From contig NZ_RAPQ01000009.1 in assembly GCF_003610555.1 (NCBI RefSeq), forward strand, positions 372,001 to 436,000: DNA of 64,000 nt, read 5' to 3'. The notes under the pieces were generated by a model that worked only from the letters and a program-made list of their open reading frames with translations, searched no databases and was not told the DNA's origin. Origin of the DNA: Marinifilum flexuosum. GTDB taxonomy: Bacteria > Bacteroidota > Bacteroidia > Bacteroidales > Marinifilaceae. Position numbers and translations under genes: made by a program. Below are positions 53,314-62,441 of the stretch, piece after piece (the stretch's first letter is position 1; each line of letters begins with the position of its first letter).

Positions 53314-55509
53314 CTACTTAATAGATACCTCTACTCTGAATTTTGGCTTTTTTTGTTGATCAGAAAGATTTCTTAAATCTGCAGTTTTTACAATAAAATT
53401 ATCCTGAGGAACTTGCAAACTATCCAATAAGTAACTCGTTATTTCTTTATTCCTCTCTTTAATCAGTGAATCAAGCATTTGATTAGCTTTCACATTACCT
53501 ATTTTTTCAAAACAAAGTTCTACCAAACTTTTTGACACTTCTGTACTATCCTTAACAAGATAATTTCTAAACTCTGAAGATTGATTTGCCCAATTTTCTA
53601 ATTTCTTACTTTTCAAATTTGGCATTTCTTCAGACCTTGATTTAAAGTAATCATTAACACAATCTTCAAGAATCAAATAATTCCGTTCTTGTTTGGTATC
53701 TGTTTCTTGTGTAAAAGAGAAGACCAATTCATTCTTCTTCTGTAAGATCTCTGAAATATCTTTTAAAGTTGATTTTTCTTTATCATCAAGTGAAACACTC
53801 GTATAATTTAATTGAATTGTTTCAATATCTTCAGGGTTTGTACCAGTGATACTTCCAAGAATACCAAATGGTTTAGCTGCAGTCTTTACCAGGAAATTCA
53901 TTAAAGTTTTCCAAATAATCCTACCCAGCTTAAAATCTGGTTCATTTGGGTTACCTGATACTGGTAAATCGAATTGAATGATATCATTTTGATCTTTTAG
54001 TAGATACAGTGCTAATCTAACCGGCGCCTTTATTGTGTTTGGATCCTTTGTCTTCTTACCAAAATCAAACTCAGAAATTTTAATATTATTTTGATTATCC
54101 ATATGATCTGGCTTCATATCAATACTACAATGGTAATTAAAGGTTCCTTGGGTTATAGGTCTTGCGATGTAGAATTCTGTATATGGAGAAAAACTCATCA
54201 ATTCCAATCCGGTAAGTCTTGCTCTTAAATTAAAATCGTGAACTTCCTGCAAATTGAAATTCAAGCTTCCTTTCAACTTTCCTCCTCCATTTAAGTTCAT
54301 CGAATAACTTAAAGGCACATTATCTGAAGTTTCCGTTAGTCTACCAAGATTCAGAGCAATGTCTTTAATATCGTAAACAAAGTCACGATTTAAAGTTTTA
54401 TCGGAAAATTGCAACAAACCACCTTTAACAATTACGCTATCAATAGCATAAAATAAGGCCTGATCCTGCTTTAAAGAATCTTGCTCAACTTTGGCTAATT
54501 CAGCTGTATCAACAATCATTACAGGTTCGAATATCCTTTCAAAATTGGTATTCTCTTTAAAAAGAGTAGCATAAATTTCAGGCTCTTCCATTACAATCTT
54601 TCCAATTTCGTATTGTGATGTACCAATGTTTAATGAATCGAGATTTACATTTGTTGATTTTGCAGCAAGAAATCTTTTGCCTTCCAAATCATTTAATGAA
54701 AAATCCTGCAAGCTGGTACTTCCTTTAACAAATACATCCATAAAATCGATCATGCTTCCATTAATTTTTAGAGACGTATTCATTTTCCCCTCCATACTTG
54801 AGATCTTTATATAATCCTTAATATAAGCCATAAAAGGTTTAATATTGATATCTGTAACCTTTAAGTCAATCATATACCTTTCGGTAGCATGATCTACATT
54901 TGCATTTATACCAACATTACCTTCTCCTCCTATGGAAAAATCTACTCCCATTTCCGACTTCTGATTGTCCCAAGCAATCAATGGTAGGTCCAGATTTATA
55001 TTTTTTAAATCAAGTAAATTGTCCTTCTGCTTATCAAAGTATGCGATGTAGCCATTTTTTATTTCAATATCATATATAGAAAATTTAGTGGTTTTGCTCT
55101 CTTGATTAGCCTGAACTGTGTCAGGTATTTCTTCTTCGCTAACCAACAAATCATCAAAATTGAATCCAACACTATCTTGAATAATTGACACATTTAATCC
55201 ATCCAAGTAAATTTGCGAAACCGAATATTCACCAGAAATCAACTTCCAGGGCGAAATATTAACATACAATTCGTTGAATGATACAAATTGATCGGCATCA
55301 TTACTTTCATACAAACATAATCCATTCACCCGAACCGATACTTCCGCATAATTAAAGTGTAATTCTGCAATTTCTAGCTTTCTTCCGATAAGTTCTTCAG
55401 AATGATTAACAAGGTAGTTTTTCACTATTGTTGATAGGAAAAAGAATAACAATATAATTACCGTAAGTATCGACAATAATATGATCTTCTTTTTGGATAA
55501 TCGTTTCAT
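53314..55509 (-). CDS. DUF748 (AsmA-like) envelope protein
   Basis: The protein has 731 residues. A single N-terminal membrane anchor lies at about 10-29 (IILLSILTVIILLFFFLSTIV). A long repetitive beta-strand region follows, of the AsmA/DUF748 type (ELIGRKLEIAELHFNYAEVSVRVNGL, VNISPWKLISGEYSVSQIYLDGLN). Such proteins form long grooves in the periplasm that are linked to lipid movement or outer membrane integrity. The Porin-like final part contains NLQEVHDFNLRARLTGLELMSFSPY and a C-terminal helical tail from about residue 610. It is a single-gene unit; the following MscS gene lies upstream on the same strand. Confidence 0.8.
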   Translation of the reverse strand: MKRLSKKKIILLSILTVIILLFFFLSTIVKNYLVNHSEELIGRKLEIAELHFNYAEVSVRVNGLCLYESNDADQFVSFNELYVNISPWKLISGEYSVSQIYLDGLNVSIIQDSVGFNFDDLLVSEEEIPDTVQANQESKTTKFSIYDIEIKNGYIAYFDKQKDNLLDLKNINLDLPLIAWDNQKSEMGVDFSIGGEGNVGINANVDHATERYMIDLKVTDINIKPFMAYIKDYIKISSMEGKMNTSLKINGSMIDFMDVFVKGSTSLQDFSLNDLEGKRFLAAKSTNVNLDSLNIGTSQYEIGKIVMEEPEIYATLFKENTNFERIFEPVMIVDTAELAKVEQDSLKQDQALFYAIDSVIVKGGLLQFSDKTLNRDFVYDIKDIALNLGRLTETSDNVPLSYSMNLNGGGKLKGSLNFNLQEVHDFNLRARLTGLELMSFSPYTEFYIARPITQGTFNYHCSIDMKPDHMDNQNNIKISEFDFGKKTKDPNTIKAPVRLALYLLKDQNDIIQFDLPVSGNPNEPDFKLGRIIWKTLMNFLVKTAAKPFGILGSITGTNPEDIETIQLNYTSVSLDDKEKSTLKDISEILQKKNELVFSFTQETDTKQERNYLILEDCVNDYFKSRSEEMPNLKSKKLENWANQSSEFRNYLVKDSTEVSKSLVELCFEKIGNVKANQMLDSLIKERNKEITSYLLDSLQVPQDNFIVKTADLRNLSDQQKKPKFRVEVSIK

Positions 55510-55589
55510 ACTTCTTATTTAATTTGATATATCAAAACTAACAATTAGTTTATGATTTATTAAGCCTCCTTCAAATTTTCGATAAAAAA

Positions 55590-55607
55590 AGGAGGCTTTT
55601 GCCTCCT
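55590..55607 (-). terminator. Intrinsic terminator of the mscS gene
   Basis: A perfect 7-bp GC-rich stem (55590-55596 with 55601-55607) has a TTTT loop and a seven-U tail on the minus strand. A competing longer hairpin joins the same left arm sequence to 55562-55571. Confidence 0.85.
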
Positions 55608-55629
55608 CCTCATTTTTTAAACCAGATTA

Positions 55630-56451
55630 TTAATGATTATAAACGTGAATATCTCTTTGCGGGAAAGGAATTCCAATATCGTTCTTATCAAACTCCTTCT
55701 TCACAGTTTCTTGCATGTAAAAGAATACTTCCCAGTAATCTGCCGCATTCACCCATGCTCTTACTGTGAAATTCACCGAACTATCAGCTAACTCTAAAAC
55801 TGCAATAAAATGCACAGGATCTTTTAACACCTTGGGATGATTGGCTAATAATCCTTCAAGAATTCCTTTTGCTTTGTCAATATCATCAGAATAACCAATT
55901 CCAAATGTCATATCGACTCTTCGAGTAGATTGAGTTGAATAATTAATCATTGATCCGGTAGACAAACCTCCATTAGGAATAATAATGGTTTTATTATCGA
56001 GCGAAAGTAAAATGGTGTTGAATAGCTGAATTTCCTTAACTACACCAAGGTAGCCTTGCGCTTCTAACAAATCTCCAACCTTAAATGGCTTAAATATAAG
56101 GATCATAACTCCTCCTGCAAAGTTTTGCAATGTTCCCGATAAAGCCATTCCCACTGCCAAACCTGCAGCACCTAAAATTGCAATAAAGGAAGTCATCTGT
56201 ACACCAACCATTCCTACAACAGCAATGAAAAGCATAATCTTTAGCAAAATGGAAAGCATACTAACAATGAATGGTTTTAAAGTAGGATCCAATTCATTCT
56301 TATCCATCAATTTCGCAATTCCCTTGGTTATCATTTTAACAATCCATAAACCGATTATCAACGTAAGAATAGCCAACAATAATTTTGGCGCATATTCCAA
56401 AGCCATTGTCCACAATTGATCCGATTTCTCAAACATTTTATTCAAATCCAT
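55630..56451 (-). CDS. Small-conductance mechanosensitive channel (MscS family)
   Basis: The protein has 273 residues with an N-terminal transmembrane region of three helices. The pore helix is AILGAAGLAVGMALSGTLQNFAGGVMILIFKPFKVGDLLEA, the classic MscS signature with Gly/Ala packing. The cytoplasmic beta domain has LLSLDNKTIIIPNGGLSTGSMINYSTQSTRRVDMTFGIGY, and the C-terminal alpha/beta domain ends in FPQRDIHVYNH. It opens on hypo-osmotic shock to release solutes at the inner membrane. The length equals the short E. coli MscS type. It is a single-gene unit, closed by a terminator. Confidence 0.95.
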   Translation of the reverse strand: MDLNKMFEKSDQLWTMALEYAPKLLLAILTLIIGLWIVKMITKGIAKLMDKNELDPTLKPFIVSMLSILLKIMLFIAVVGMVGVQMTSFIAILGAAGLAVGMALSGTLQNFAGGVMILIFKPFKVGDLLEAQGYLGVVKEIQLFNTILLSLDNKTIIIPNGGLSTGSMINYSTQSTRRVDMTFGIGYSDDIDKAKGILEGLLANHPKVLKDPVHFIAVLELADSSVNFTVRAWVNAADYWEVFFYMQETVKKEFDKNDIGIPFPQRDIHVYNH

Positions 56452-56767
56452 AATTAATAGTTTTTTTGTATAAATAATCTCTTAATAGTAGCCAAACTAT
56501 AACGGCTAAGCATAAAAAAAATTCCAAATGGAATTTCATAGATTAAATTTAAATAAAAATTAGCGTAAATTAAAACCTATATATCTTTAATTAATTGTGA
56601 ATTGTTAGAAACAATAAATGTAAATTTTATTTAGCTTTTCTTAAACAATATAATACAACAAAGAAATTAATCACATAATACATTCATAATTAAAGAAATA
56701 ATCTCCTGTTGAACAGGAATGATTTTTTGCACTTGAAGATTAAAAACATGTGCAAAAAAAAAGAGGC
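56452..56767 (-). other. Promoter region of mscS with a hairpin
   Basis: A 316-base AT-rich gap. A perfect 7-bp hairpin (56519-56536, arms AAATTCC / GGAATTT, loop AAAT) has a U-run on the minus strand and probably ends read-through from the helicase gene. The mscS promoter must lie after it. Nothing else is recognised. Confidence 0.5.
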
Positions 56768-56779
56768 TTATGCCTCTTT
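56760..56779 (-). terminator. Intrinsic terminator overlapping the helicase stop codon
   Basis: A perfect 8-bp stem (56760-56767 with 56772-56779) has a TTAT loop and is followed on the minus strand by a U-run. The stop codon (56768-56770) lies in the loop, so the 3' stem half directly follows the coding end. Confidence 0.85.
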
Positions 56780-58543
56780 TCTCCTTCTATCAGAATATCT
56801 TTTTCCATCGCCTTTTCCTCTGCGATCTTTTGAGGAATCTTTTCTGTATCCTCTATCGCCACGGTCTCTGCGATCTCTTCGGTCTCCTCTGTCACGATCT
56901 CCTCGTGAACGCCCTTTACGAGGACTTCCACTCTCACTTGGTCGATCACCTGATACTTCGATTCTGATTTTTCTACCACCAATTACAGCGCCAGCAAATC
57001 CTTTAATTATATCATCGGTAAATCCTTTTTCAACATCAAAGAATGAGAAAACACCTTTCAAATCAACTCTACCAACGTTTTTACCACGAACACCACATTG
57101 TTTGTGAATCAAATTCAACAAACGAGGTACATCAATCCCATCTTTCTTACCAATATTGATAAACATACGGTCCTCGCCCTTGTTGCCTTCTTTTTTATTT
57201 CTACGCTGAGTAGTTGATTTTAGATTCAAATCATCTGCATTCTTGTAATATTCCCAAAAACGGCTGAATTCCAATGAAACAAAACGCTTAATTAAATCTT
57301 CACGACTCAAAGCTTCCAGTTCCTCGTTAATTCCATCGATAAATGGTGCAATTTCTTCCTCTTCAACCTCAACTTGGTTTACGCGTTGCATAAAATTCAT
57401 CAATTGTCTTTCGCAAACCTCTTTTCCGACAGGAATTTTTACCTGTTCGAAATCAGTTTTTAATCTTCTTGAAAGATCTTTTACCTTGCGCTCCTCTCTT
57501 GGAGTTACCAAAGCAATGGAGATACCTTTCTTTCCTGCACGAGCCGTACGACCGCTTCGGTGAGTATAGAATTCCAACTCATCAGGCAAGTTGTAATGAA
57601 TTACGTGAGAAAGATCATCCACATCTATACCACGAGCAGCAACATCGGTAGCAACCAATAATTGCAATGAACGATTTTTAAAATTACGCATTACTCTGTC
57701 GCGCTGTACCTGGGTTAAATCTCCATGTAAAGCATCGGCATTGTAACCATCTTTCATTAATAATTCGGCAACTTCCTGAGTTTCCTTTCGGGTTCTACAG
57801 AAAATAATACCGTAAATGTCTGGGAAGAAATCTACAACACGTTTCAAAACATTGTAACGGTCGCGATTATTCAACATGTAATATTGATGAGAAATATTCT
57901 TGTTGGTTGTATTTGCTTTTCCTACAGTTACCTCAGTAGGATCTGTCATATAGTTTTTAGAGATTCGTCGAACTTCTGGTGGCATAGTTGCTGAGAACAA
58001 CCAAGTCACTTTTTCTTCGGAAGTAGCAGACAAGATGGCATCAATGTCTTCTTTAAATCCCATGTTCAACATTTCATCTGCCTCATCAAGAATTAAATAT
58101 TCAACAGCAGATAAATTAACAGCCTTCCTTCTAATTAAATCAAGAAGACGCCCTGGGGTAGCCACAATTACGTGTGCTCCTCTTTTCAGTTTTCGAATTT
58201 GCTCTTCGATACTTGCACCCCCGTACACATTCACAACGTTCAGGTTTAAGATATTCTTTGAGAATGTCTTAAGATCGTCTGCAATTTGGATTCCCAATTC
58301 TCTTGTTGGAGATAGAATCAAAGCTTGCGGTATTTTTACCTGTGGCTCGATAAGCTCAAGCAAAGGTAAACCGAAAGCCGCCGTTTTTCCTGTTCCGGTC
58401 TGAGCCAATCCCACAAAATCAGATCTTCCGTCGAGAAGAACTGGGATAGCTTGTTCTTGGATAGGAGTTGGGGTTTCGAAGCCTAATTCAGAAATAGCTT
58501 CTAGTATGGCCTTTGATAGACCAAGATTTTCAAATGAATTCAT
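56768..58543 (-). CDS. DEAD-box RNA helicase with DbpA-type RNA-binding domain (CsdA/DeaD-like)
   Basis: The protein has 591 residues. Helicase motifs are seen in order: Q motif (ENLGLSKAILEAISELGFETPTPIQ), motif I AQTGTGKT, Ia PTRELGIQ, Ib TPGR, II DEAD (ILDEADEML), III SAT, and VI HRSGRTARAG. After the two RecA domains come a linker and a DbpA-type RRM (MFINIGKKDGIDVPRLLNLIHKQCGVRG, about 465-540). A C-terminal tail of Arg, Gly and Asp repeats resembles an RGG-like RNA-binding tail. It probably helps ribosome assembly or mRNA turnover, especially in the cold. It is a single-gene unit. Confidence 0.95.
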   Translation of the reverse strand: MNSFENLGLSKAILEAISELGFETPTPIQEQAIPVLLDGRSDFVGLAQTGTGKTAAFGLPLLELIEPQVKIPQALILSPTRELGIQIADDLKTFSKNILNLNVVNVYGGASIEEQIRKLKRGAHVIVATPGRLLDLIRRKAVNLSAVEYLILDEADEMLNMGFKEDIDAILSATSEEKVTWLFSATMPPEVRRISKNYMTDPTEVTVGKANTTNKNISHQYYMLNNRDRYNVLKRVVDFFPDIYGIIFCRTRKETQEVAELLMKDGYNADALHGDLTQVQRDRVMRNFKNRSLQLLVATDVAARGIDVDDLSHVIHYNLPDELEFYTHRSGRTARAGKKGISIALVTPREERKVKDLSRRLKTDFEQVKIPVGKEVCERQLMNFMQRVNQVEVEEEEIAPFIDGINEELEALSREDLIKRFVSLEFSRFWEYYKNADDLNLKSTTQRRNKKEGNKGEDRMFINIGKKDGIDVPRLLNLIHKQCGVRGKNVGRVDLKGVFSFFDVEKGFTDDIIKGFAGAVIGGRKIRIEVSGDRPSESGSPRKGRSRGDRDRGDRRDRRDRGDRGYRKDSSKDRRGKGDGKRYSDRRRKEA

Positions 58544-58816
58544 TCTATAATTTTTATGAGCCGCAAAGGTAGCAATTAAAATAGGAAGTAAAGCGTATTT
58601 TGAATAGAATGATACAAATTAAATTTCAATAGTTAATTTTCTGATTTTTAAAGAGAAAGAATCAGATCATTTATCTGTCAACTACTCTATTTTTTCTTTA
58701 ATTAATATGATGTATTATAACGGTAGTAATTCTTGCTACAATGCAACATTTCATCACTTCATATTAATGTTCAAAAATAGAGTCTAATATAGTGTTGGGA
58801 AATAATTTACACAAAA
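58544..58816. other. Promoter region of the DEAD-box helicase gene
   Basis: About 270 AT-rich bases between the helicase start and the terminator of the 131-aa gene. No gene, repeat or clear promoter box is recognised. Confidence 0.4.
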
Positions 58817-58843
58817 AAGCCGCCTCGCAATACGAAACGGCTT
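58817..58843 (-). terminator. Intrinsic terminator of the 131-aa membrane protein gene
   Basis: AAGCCG (58817-58822) pairs with CGGCTT (58838-58843), with a further short CG-rich inner stem, and the minus strand has six Us. It lies 23 bases after the stop at 58866. Confidence 0.75.
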
Positions 58844-58865
58844 GTATCTATTTTTGTTGATTTCT

Positions 58866-59261
58866 TTATTTTACCAGCATAAAAACCACTTCTGATTTTA
58901 TTGCTGATGGCAATTCAATTTTACGAAGTTCCAAACTTCTCATCCAGCCTGCAATTTCTTTTTCTTTCAAACTGTATAGTACTTCGCGAAATTCATCAAT
59001 CTGATCGTCGTTGTAATCATTTTCTTCGAAGTTTTTATAAACATCCAATTCCTCATCTTCATAATAGATGATCTCCTCAGACATTTTATTCAAAATATCG
59101 GTTTCACAAATTTCATGTGCACCACAACATTCTTCCATTGGTTCCGCAACCTCTGGCTCTTCTTCTATCTCCCCTTTACGCGCTCTCAGCTTTTGTCCAA
59201 TCCAAGTAGAAAGGAATGCAATTGCGGCAATCACTACAAGTGATATCAATAAAACTTTCAT
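58866..59261 (-). CDS. Membrane-anchored acidic protein with a CCGxHxxC motif
   Basis: The protein has 131 residues. One transmembrane segment lies at about 4-20 (LLISLVVIAAIAFLSTWIG), then a short basic patch (QKLRARKG). The rest is strongly acidic and cytoplasmic by the positive-inside rule. Residues 45-51 are CCGAHEIC, a possible metal or Fe-S site. The C-terminal half (residues 60-131) is helical, with an acidic Tyr-rich segment and LKEKEIAGWMRSLELRKIELPSA. The family is Bacteroidota-wide as far as I recall, but I cannot name it. It is a single-gene unit with its own terminator. Confidence 0.65.
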   Translation of the reverse strand: MKVLLISLVVIAAIAFLSTWIGQKLRARKGEIEEEPEVAEPMEECCGAHEICETDILNKMSEEIIYYEDEELDVYKNFEENDYNDDQIDEFREVLYSLKEKEIAGWMRSLELRKIELPSAIKSEVVFMLVK

Positions 59262-59354
59262 GAGTGCAAAACTAAAAATTAAGATCTATTAAATCAAGAT
59301 ATCTAGATATACTTTTTAACACAAGGCTCTCCTATCTCAATCCATAAAAAAACA

Positions 59355-59395
59355 AAACCATGAATTACAAGATCAAATCCAGTAATTCATGGTTT
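59355..59395 (-). terminator. Intrinsic terminator of the coiled-coil lipoprotein gene
   Basis: A perfect 14-bp stem (59355-59368 with 59382-59395) has a 13-base loop; an A-rich left flank gives Us on the minus strand. It is 19 bases after the stop at 59415. Confidence 0.8.
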
Positions 59396-59414
59396 GTTTT
59401 TAAGGATTTCCAAA

Positions 59415-60104
59415 CTATTTTTTTCCGGTAGCCTTTTCGTATTGTTTTTTGAAAAGATTTCTTTGATTGGTCATGAACTCAAGTTTTTCTTCCAATTCCT
59501 TCTTCTCTCCTTCCAATCTATTTATCTCTTTACGAAGCCATCCTAGCTTACCATCTTTTTCTTTGATCTGATTATCTTTTACTGCAATAGCTTCAATTGA
59601 TTTTTGTTTCTCCGTTTCTAACTTTTTCTTGTCCCACTCAGCCTCAACACTTGCTGTTTTCAATTCTTGAGCCAGCTTTGTAGAATCTGTCTTTAAAGTT
59701 TGGATTTGTCTTTTCAAATCAGCTATTGCTCCTTCATTATTGCTATTCTGATTAATCAGGTCGTTATATTTGGTAAGCGTTTCATGCAATCGTGATTTTA
59801 AAGCTGTTGTATCCGATGCCAATCCCATCAGTTCGGTACTTAACTCATCAATTTCTGTATTCTTTTTGGCATTGCTTTCAGCCATACTATTTTTCATCTC
59901 GTTATATTCTGCCAAAGTCTTATCCAGCTTAGAGTTTAACTGAGTGATTTGCTTTTTCTTTTTTGAGTTCTCCTTATCTAAGGCAGATACTTTTGCATCG
60001 CTTCTTCGCTTTGCATATTCAAGTTCTTCGTATTTTTTCTTTGAAACAACACATGATGTTAGCATTAAGGATGCCAAAGACAGAACAAGCAATTTAATTT
60101 TCAT
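59415..60104 (-). CDS. Coiled-coil lipoprotein
   Basis: The protein has 229 residues with a lipoprotein signal ending MLTSCVVSKKKYEEL (Cys at residue 18). From about residue 22 to 220 it is an almost uninterrupted coiled coil rich in Lys, Glu and Leu heptads. It resembles the periplasmic coiled-coil stalk that in many Bacteroidota precedes an OmpA-like domain, but no OmpA domain is present here. It probably links the outer membrane to a periplasmic partner, or acts as a structural spacer. It is a single-gene unit, divergent from the carboxypeptidase-regulatory-like gene at 60440. Confidence 0.75.
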   Translation of the reverse strand: MKIKLLVLSLASLMLTSCVVSKKKYEELEYAKRRSDAKVSALDKENSKKKKQITQLNSKLDKTLAEYNEMKNSMAESNAKKNTEIDELSTELMGLASDTTALKSRLHETLTKYNDLINQNSNNEGAIADLKRQIQTLKTDSTKLAQELKTASVEAEWDKKKLETEKQKSIEAIAVKDNQIKEKDGKLGWLRKEINRLEGEKKELEEKLEFMTNQRNLFKKQYEKATGKK

Positions 60105-60361
60105 CTGTTATAATTTTAGTTTTTAGGTCAGATGGAACTCTCGATGAATTTTAGTCACACTTTTGAATAGTGTAGTATGCTAAAAATCATGTTCGTTTCA
60201 TAGGACTTATATTTTAATTTCGTAATTGATAATTTTATATCTATAACTGAATTACAAGCGAAGATATTTTTTATTCAACAAAAAATAAATATTTCTGACT
60301 AAAATTAACATTTTTTAAATGGATTCTCGTAAGAATCGCTTTTCTAGCACTTATATTAACA

Positions 60362-60400
60362 TATCTTTGTATATCATGATTGCCAAATGCAAATTGGCAA
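60362..60400 (+). promoter_or_regulatory. Promoter and leader hairpin of the gene at 60440
   Basis: TATCTTTG (60362-60369) is an exact TAnnTTTG box, with a T-rich -33 region around 60339-60343. Just after the expected start of transcription is a perfect 7-bp hairpin TTGCCAA-N7-TTGGCAA (60380-60400), 39 bases before the start codon. The rest of the 335-base divergent gap is AT-rich and holds nothing recognised. Confidence 0.55.
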
Positions 60401-60439
60401 AGAATTTGAATAACAGAAAAAGAAACAATCCTACATATC

Positions 60440-61666
60440 ATGCAAAAATTTAGATTATTGCTTGTAATGCTATGTGCATTCTCACTTACAGTTTTTTCTC
60501 AAGAAAACGAAAGCAAAGAAGATAATTCAGATATCATCAGAATTGTTGGTAAACTAACCAACAAACAAAATAACGAGCCAATACCATTTGCCAATGTTGG
60601 TGTTATTGGATCTTATATTGGTGCTGCATCTAATTTGGATGGAATTTTTGAATTTAAAATTCCTGGGAAATATAATGAAAGAATGATTCAAGCTTCTGCT
60701 GTTGGTTTTTCAACTTTTACAGCAAAGGTTTCTGAATGTACTCAAGTAGATACCCTTGAGATAATATTGACACCAAAAAACTACAATATTGGTGAAGTTG
60801 AAGTAATGGCCGAATCGCTAGTTCTACAAAAAAGAATTAAAACTGCACTTGAAAAAATCCCTGAAAACTACCTTCAAACTCCTTTCAACTACGATGTTTA
60901 TTACCGATCGGAAAAGTTTGAAAATGACAAATTAAACAGACTTCGAGAAGCTGCTGTTAGAATTTATGACGACAAAGGTTATCAACGCGCAGATGCCTAC
61001 CAGGTTTTCAAAGAGCGTGGATACAGGTTCCTGCAGGTACGCAAAAACTTCGAACCTGCCTCATTGGCTGATGGTTCAACCTTTTTAGACGAATTGCTTG
61101 AAATGGATATCGTAAGAAGTCGTGGAAATGTTTTAAACGGAAACCACATCAGCTTCTACGATTTAAAATTGGATCAAATCACCGAATATGAGAATGATTC
61201 AATTTGGGTAATTAGCTATAAAAGCAAACGTCCGATGCTAAGTAATACAGGTGATTACTATGCAAAAAGTTATTCTGGTAAATTGTACATTAAAACCAAA
61301 GATTACGCAGTAATTAAGAATGAAACACATGTTGTTGCTACGAATTACTCGCCTCAAGGAAGAAGTTTCTATGTGAATGAGAACAGACAAAAATGGCAAC
61401 CTTTAAAAATCGAATATGATTTTAGCGTGACTTACAAACAACACTCAGGTAGATATTACCTAAGTTACGTAACTTATAAGCGTCATCACGAATTGAAAGA
61501 AAAAGAAACTGGTATTCCAAAATCACTTGACATCAATACGGAAATGCTTATCACAAAAATTAACACTGAAAATCCGGAGATTATTGAAAAAAGAGCATAC
61601 TACGAAAATATGCCTTTCGATAAGAAGTTCTGGGATTCCTACAATATTATATTTGATGGAGAATAG
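60440..61666 (+). CDS. Carboxypeptidase-regulatory-like outer membrane-associated protein
   Basis: The protein has 408 residues with a signal peptide of about 20 residues (LTVFSQ). A carboxypeptidase-regulatory-like beta domain covers about 30-112 (IVGKLTNKQNNEPIPFANVGVIGSYIGAASNLDGIFEF). A long beta-rich region follows, of the type seen in DUF5686 / CarboxypepD_reg-like proteins but without a full barrel (NYNIGEVEVMAESLVLQKRIKTALEKI). Strands such as LYIKTKDYAVIKNETHVVATNYSPQG suggest an outer membrane protein or an associated periplasmic one. Function is unknown. A strong terminator follows at once. Confidence 0.75.
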   Translation: MQKFRLLLVMLCAFSLTVFSQENESKEDNSDIIRIVGKLTNKQNNEPIPFANVGVIGSYIGAASNLDGIFEFKIPGKYNERMIQASAVGFSTFTAKVSECTQVDTLEIILTPKNYNIGEVEVMAESLVLQKRIKTALEKIPENYLQTPFNYDVYYRSEKFENDKLNRLREAAVRIYDDKGYQRADAYQVFKERGYRFLQVRKNFEPASLADGSTFLDELLEMDIVRSRGNVLNGNHISFYDLKLDQITEYENDSIWVISYKSKRPMLSNTGDYYAKSYSGKLYIKTKDYAVIKNETHVVATNYSPQGRSFYVNENRQKWQPLKIEYDFSVTYKQHSGRYYLSYVTYKRHHELKEKETGIPKSLDINTEMLITKINTENPEIIEKRAYYENMPFDKKFWDSYNIIFDGE

Positions 61667-61668
61667 AG

Positions 61669-61696
61669 AAAGAGGCGAAAGCCTCTTTTTTTTTTT
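61669..61696 (+). terminator. Intrinsic terminator after the gene at 60440
   Basis: A perfect 8-bp stem (61669-61676 with 61681-61688) has a GAAA tetraloop and an eleven-T run. Confidence 0.93.
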
Positions 61697-61717
61697 CTAA
61701 CATGAAACACATTACAA

Positions 61718-61738
61718 AGACGTAGCGATGCTACGTCT
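61718..61738. repeat. REP-like palindrome AGACGTAGC-GAT-GCTACGTCT
   Basis: Perfect 9-bp arms with a three-base centre, between two converging genes. It ends GTCTCTACA, like the palindrome at 39972-39997. This type of small palindrome is common between Bacteroidota genes. Confidence 0.55.
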
Positions 61739-61746
61739 CTACAGAA

Positions 61747-62271
61747 TCATATTCTTACAATGACATAAACCAATTGATCCATAAATTGCCCATTCTTATA
61801 GATTGCTGATTTTTGGATTGATTCCAATTCAAAACCAGCCTTTTCCAAAACTATCGTCGAGGCTTTATTCCCAGAGAAGACATATGCATACAATCGAACA
61901 ATTGGAAAGTTCTGAAATGCCAATTCAACCATCTCTTTCACCACATTGGTCATTATACCCTTGTTCCAGTATTCCTCGCCTAGCCAATAACCCAATTCAG
62001 CAGATTTTCTATAAACATCCTTTTGTCTTTCTACACCAATTGCACCAATTACTTCCTCGTTAAGAGTTATTGCCAGGTTATAAGAATCAATGGTTCTGTT
62101 CGCAAAACGCACCCAATTAACGGCATCCGAGTAAGTATATGGTTTTGGAAAGCTATCTTTTAAAAATTTAGCTACAGCATCATTGTCAGCATATTTCACC
62201 AAGCTATCTTCGTCACCTTTTTGCCATTTCCTTAGCACCACATTTTGTACTTCAAGCTTTACTGATTCCAT
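61747..62271 (-). CDS. GNAT family N-acetyltransferase (RimJ/RimL type)
   Basis: The protein has 174 residues. The N-terminal strand VQNVVLRKWQKGDEDSLVKYADN and the acetyl-CoA-binding segment AELGYWLGEEYWNKGIMTNVVKEMVELAFQN (Q/R-x-x-G-x-G/A-like loop) match the RimJ/RimL branch of GNAT. VRLYAYVFSGNKASTIVLEKAGFELES completes it. The acceptor substrate is not predictable. It is a single-gene unit that converges with the gene at 60440 and shares no promoter with its neighbours. The region upstream of its start holds the 41-bp tandem repeat, beginning about 170 bases away. Confidence 0.88.
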   Translation of the reverse strand: MESVKLEVQNVVLRKWQKGDEDSLVKYADNDAVAKFLKDSFPKPYTYSDAVNWVRFANRTIDSYNLAITLNEEVIGAIGVERQKDVYRKSAELGYWLGEEYWNKGIMTNVVKEMVELAFQNFPIVRLYAYVFSGNKASTIVLEKAGFELESIQKSAIYKNGQFMDQLVYVIVRI

Positions 62272-62441
62272 AACACGTGTATTTAAAATTGAACATCAAT
62301 CGATTACTTACAAACAAGTTCTTGAAAATATCGTTTCGGCGCAATATTTTAACACGATATATGTATTAGAAAATGCATTACTAGTTGAAAAGACTTTAAA
62401 ACAAGGCAGATTAAACCATTCCTCTTCATTCAATAAGGATT
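62272..62441. other. Upstream region of the GNAT gene
   Basis: 170 AT-rich bases. Its minus strand must hold the GNAT promoter. No element is recognised before the tandem repeat. Confidence 0.4.
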
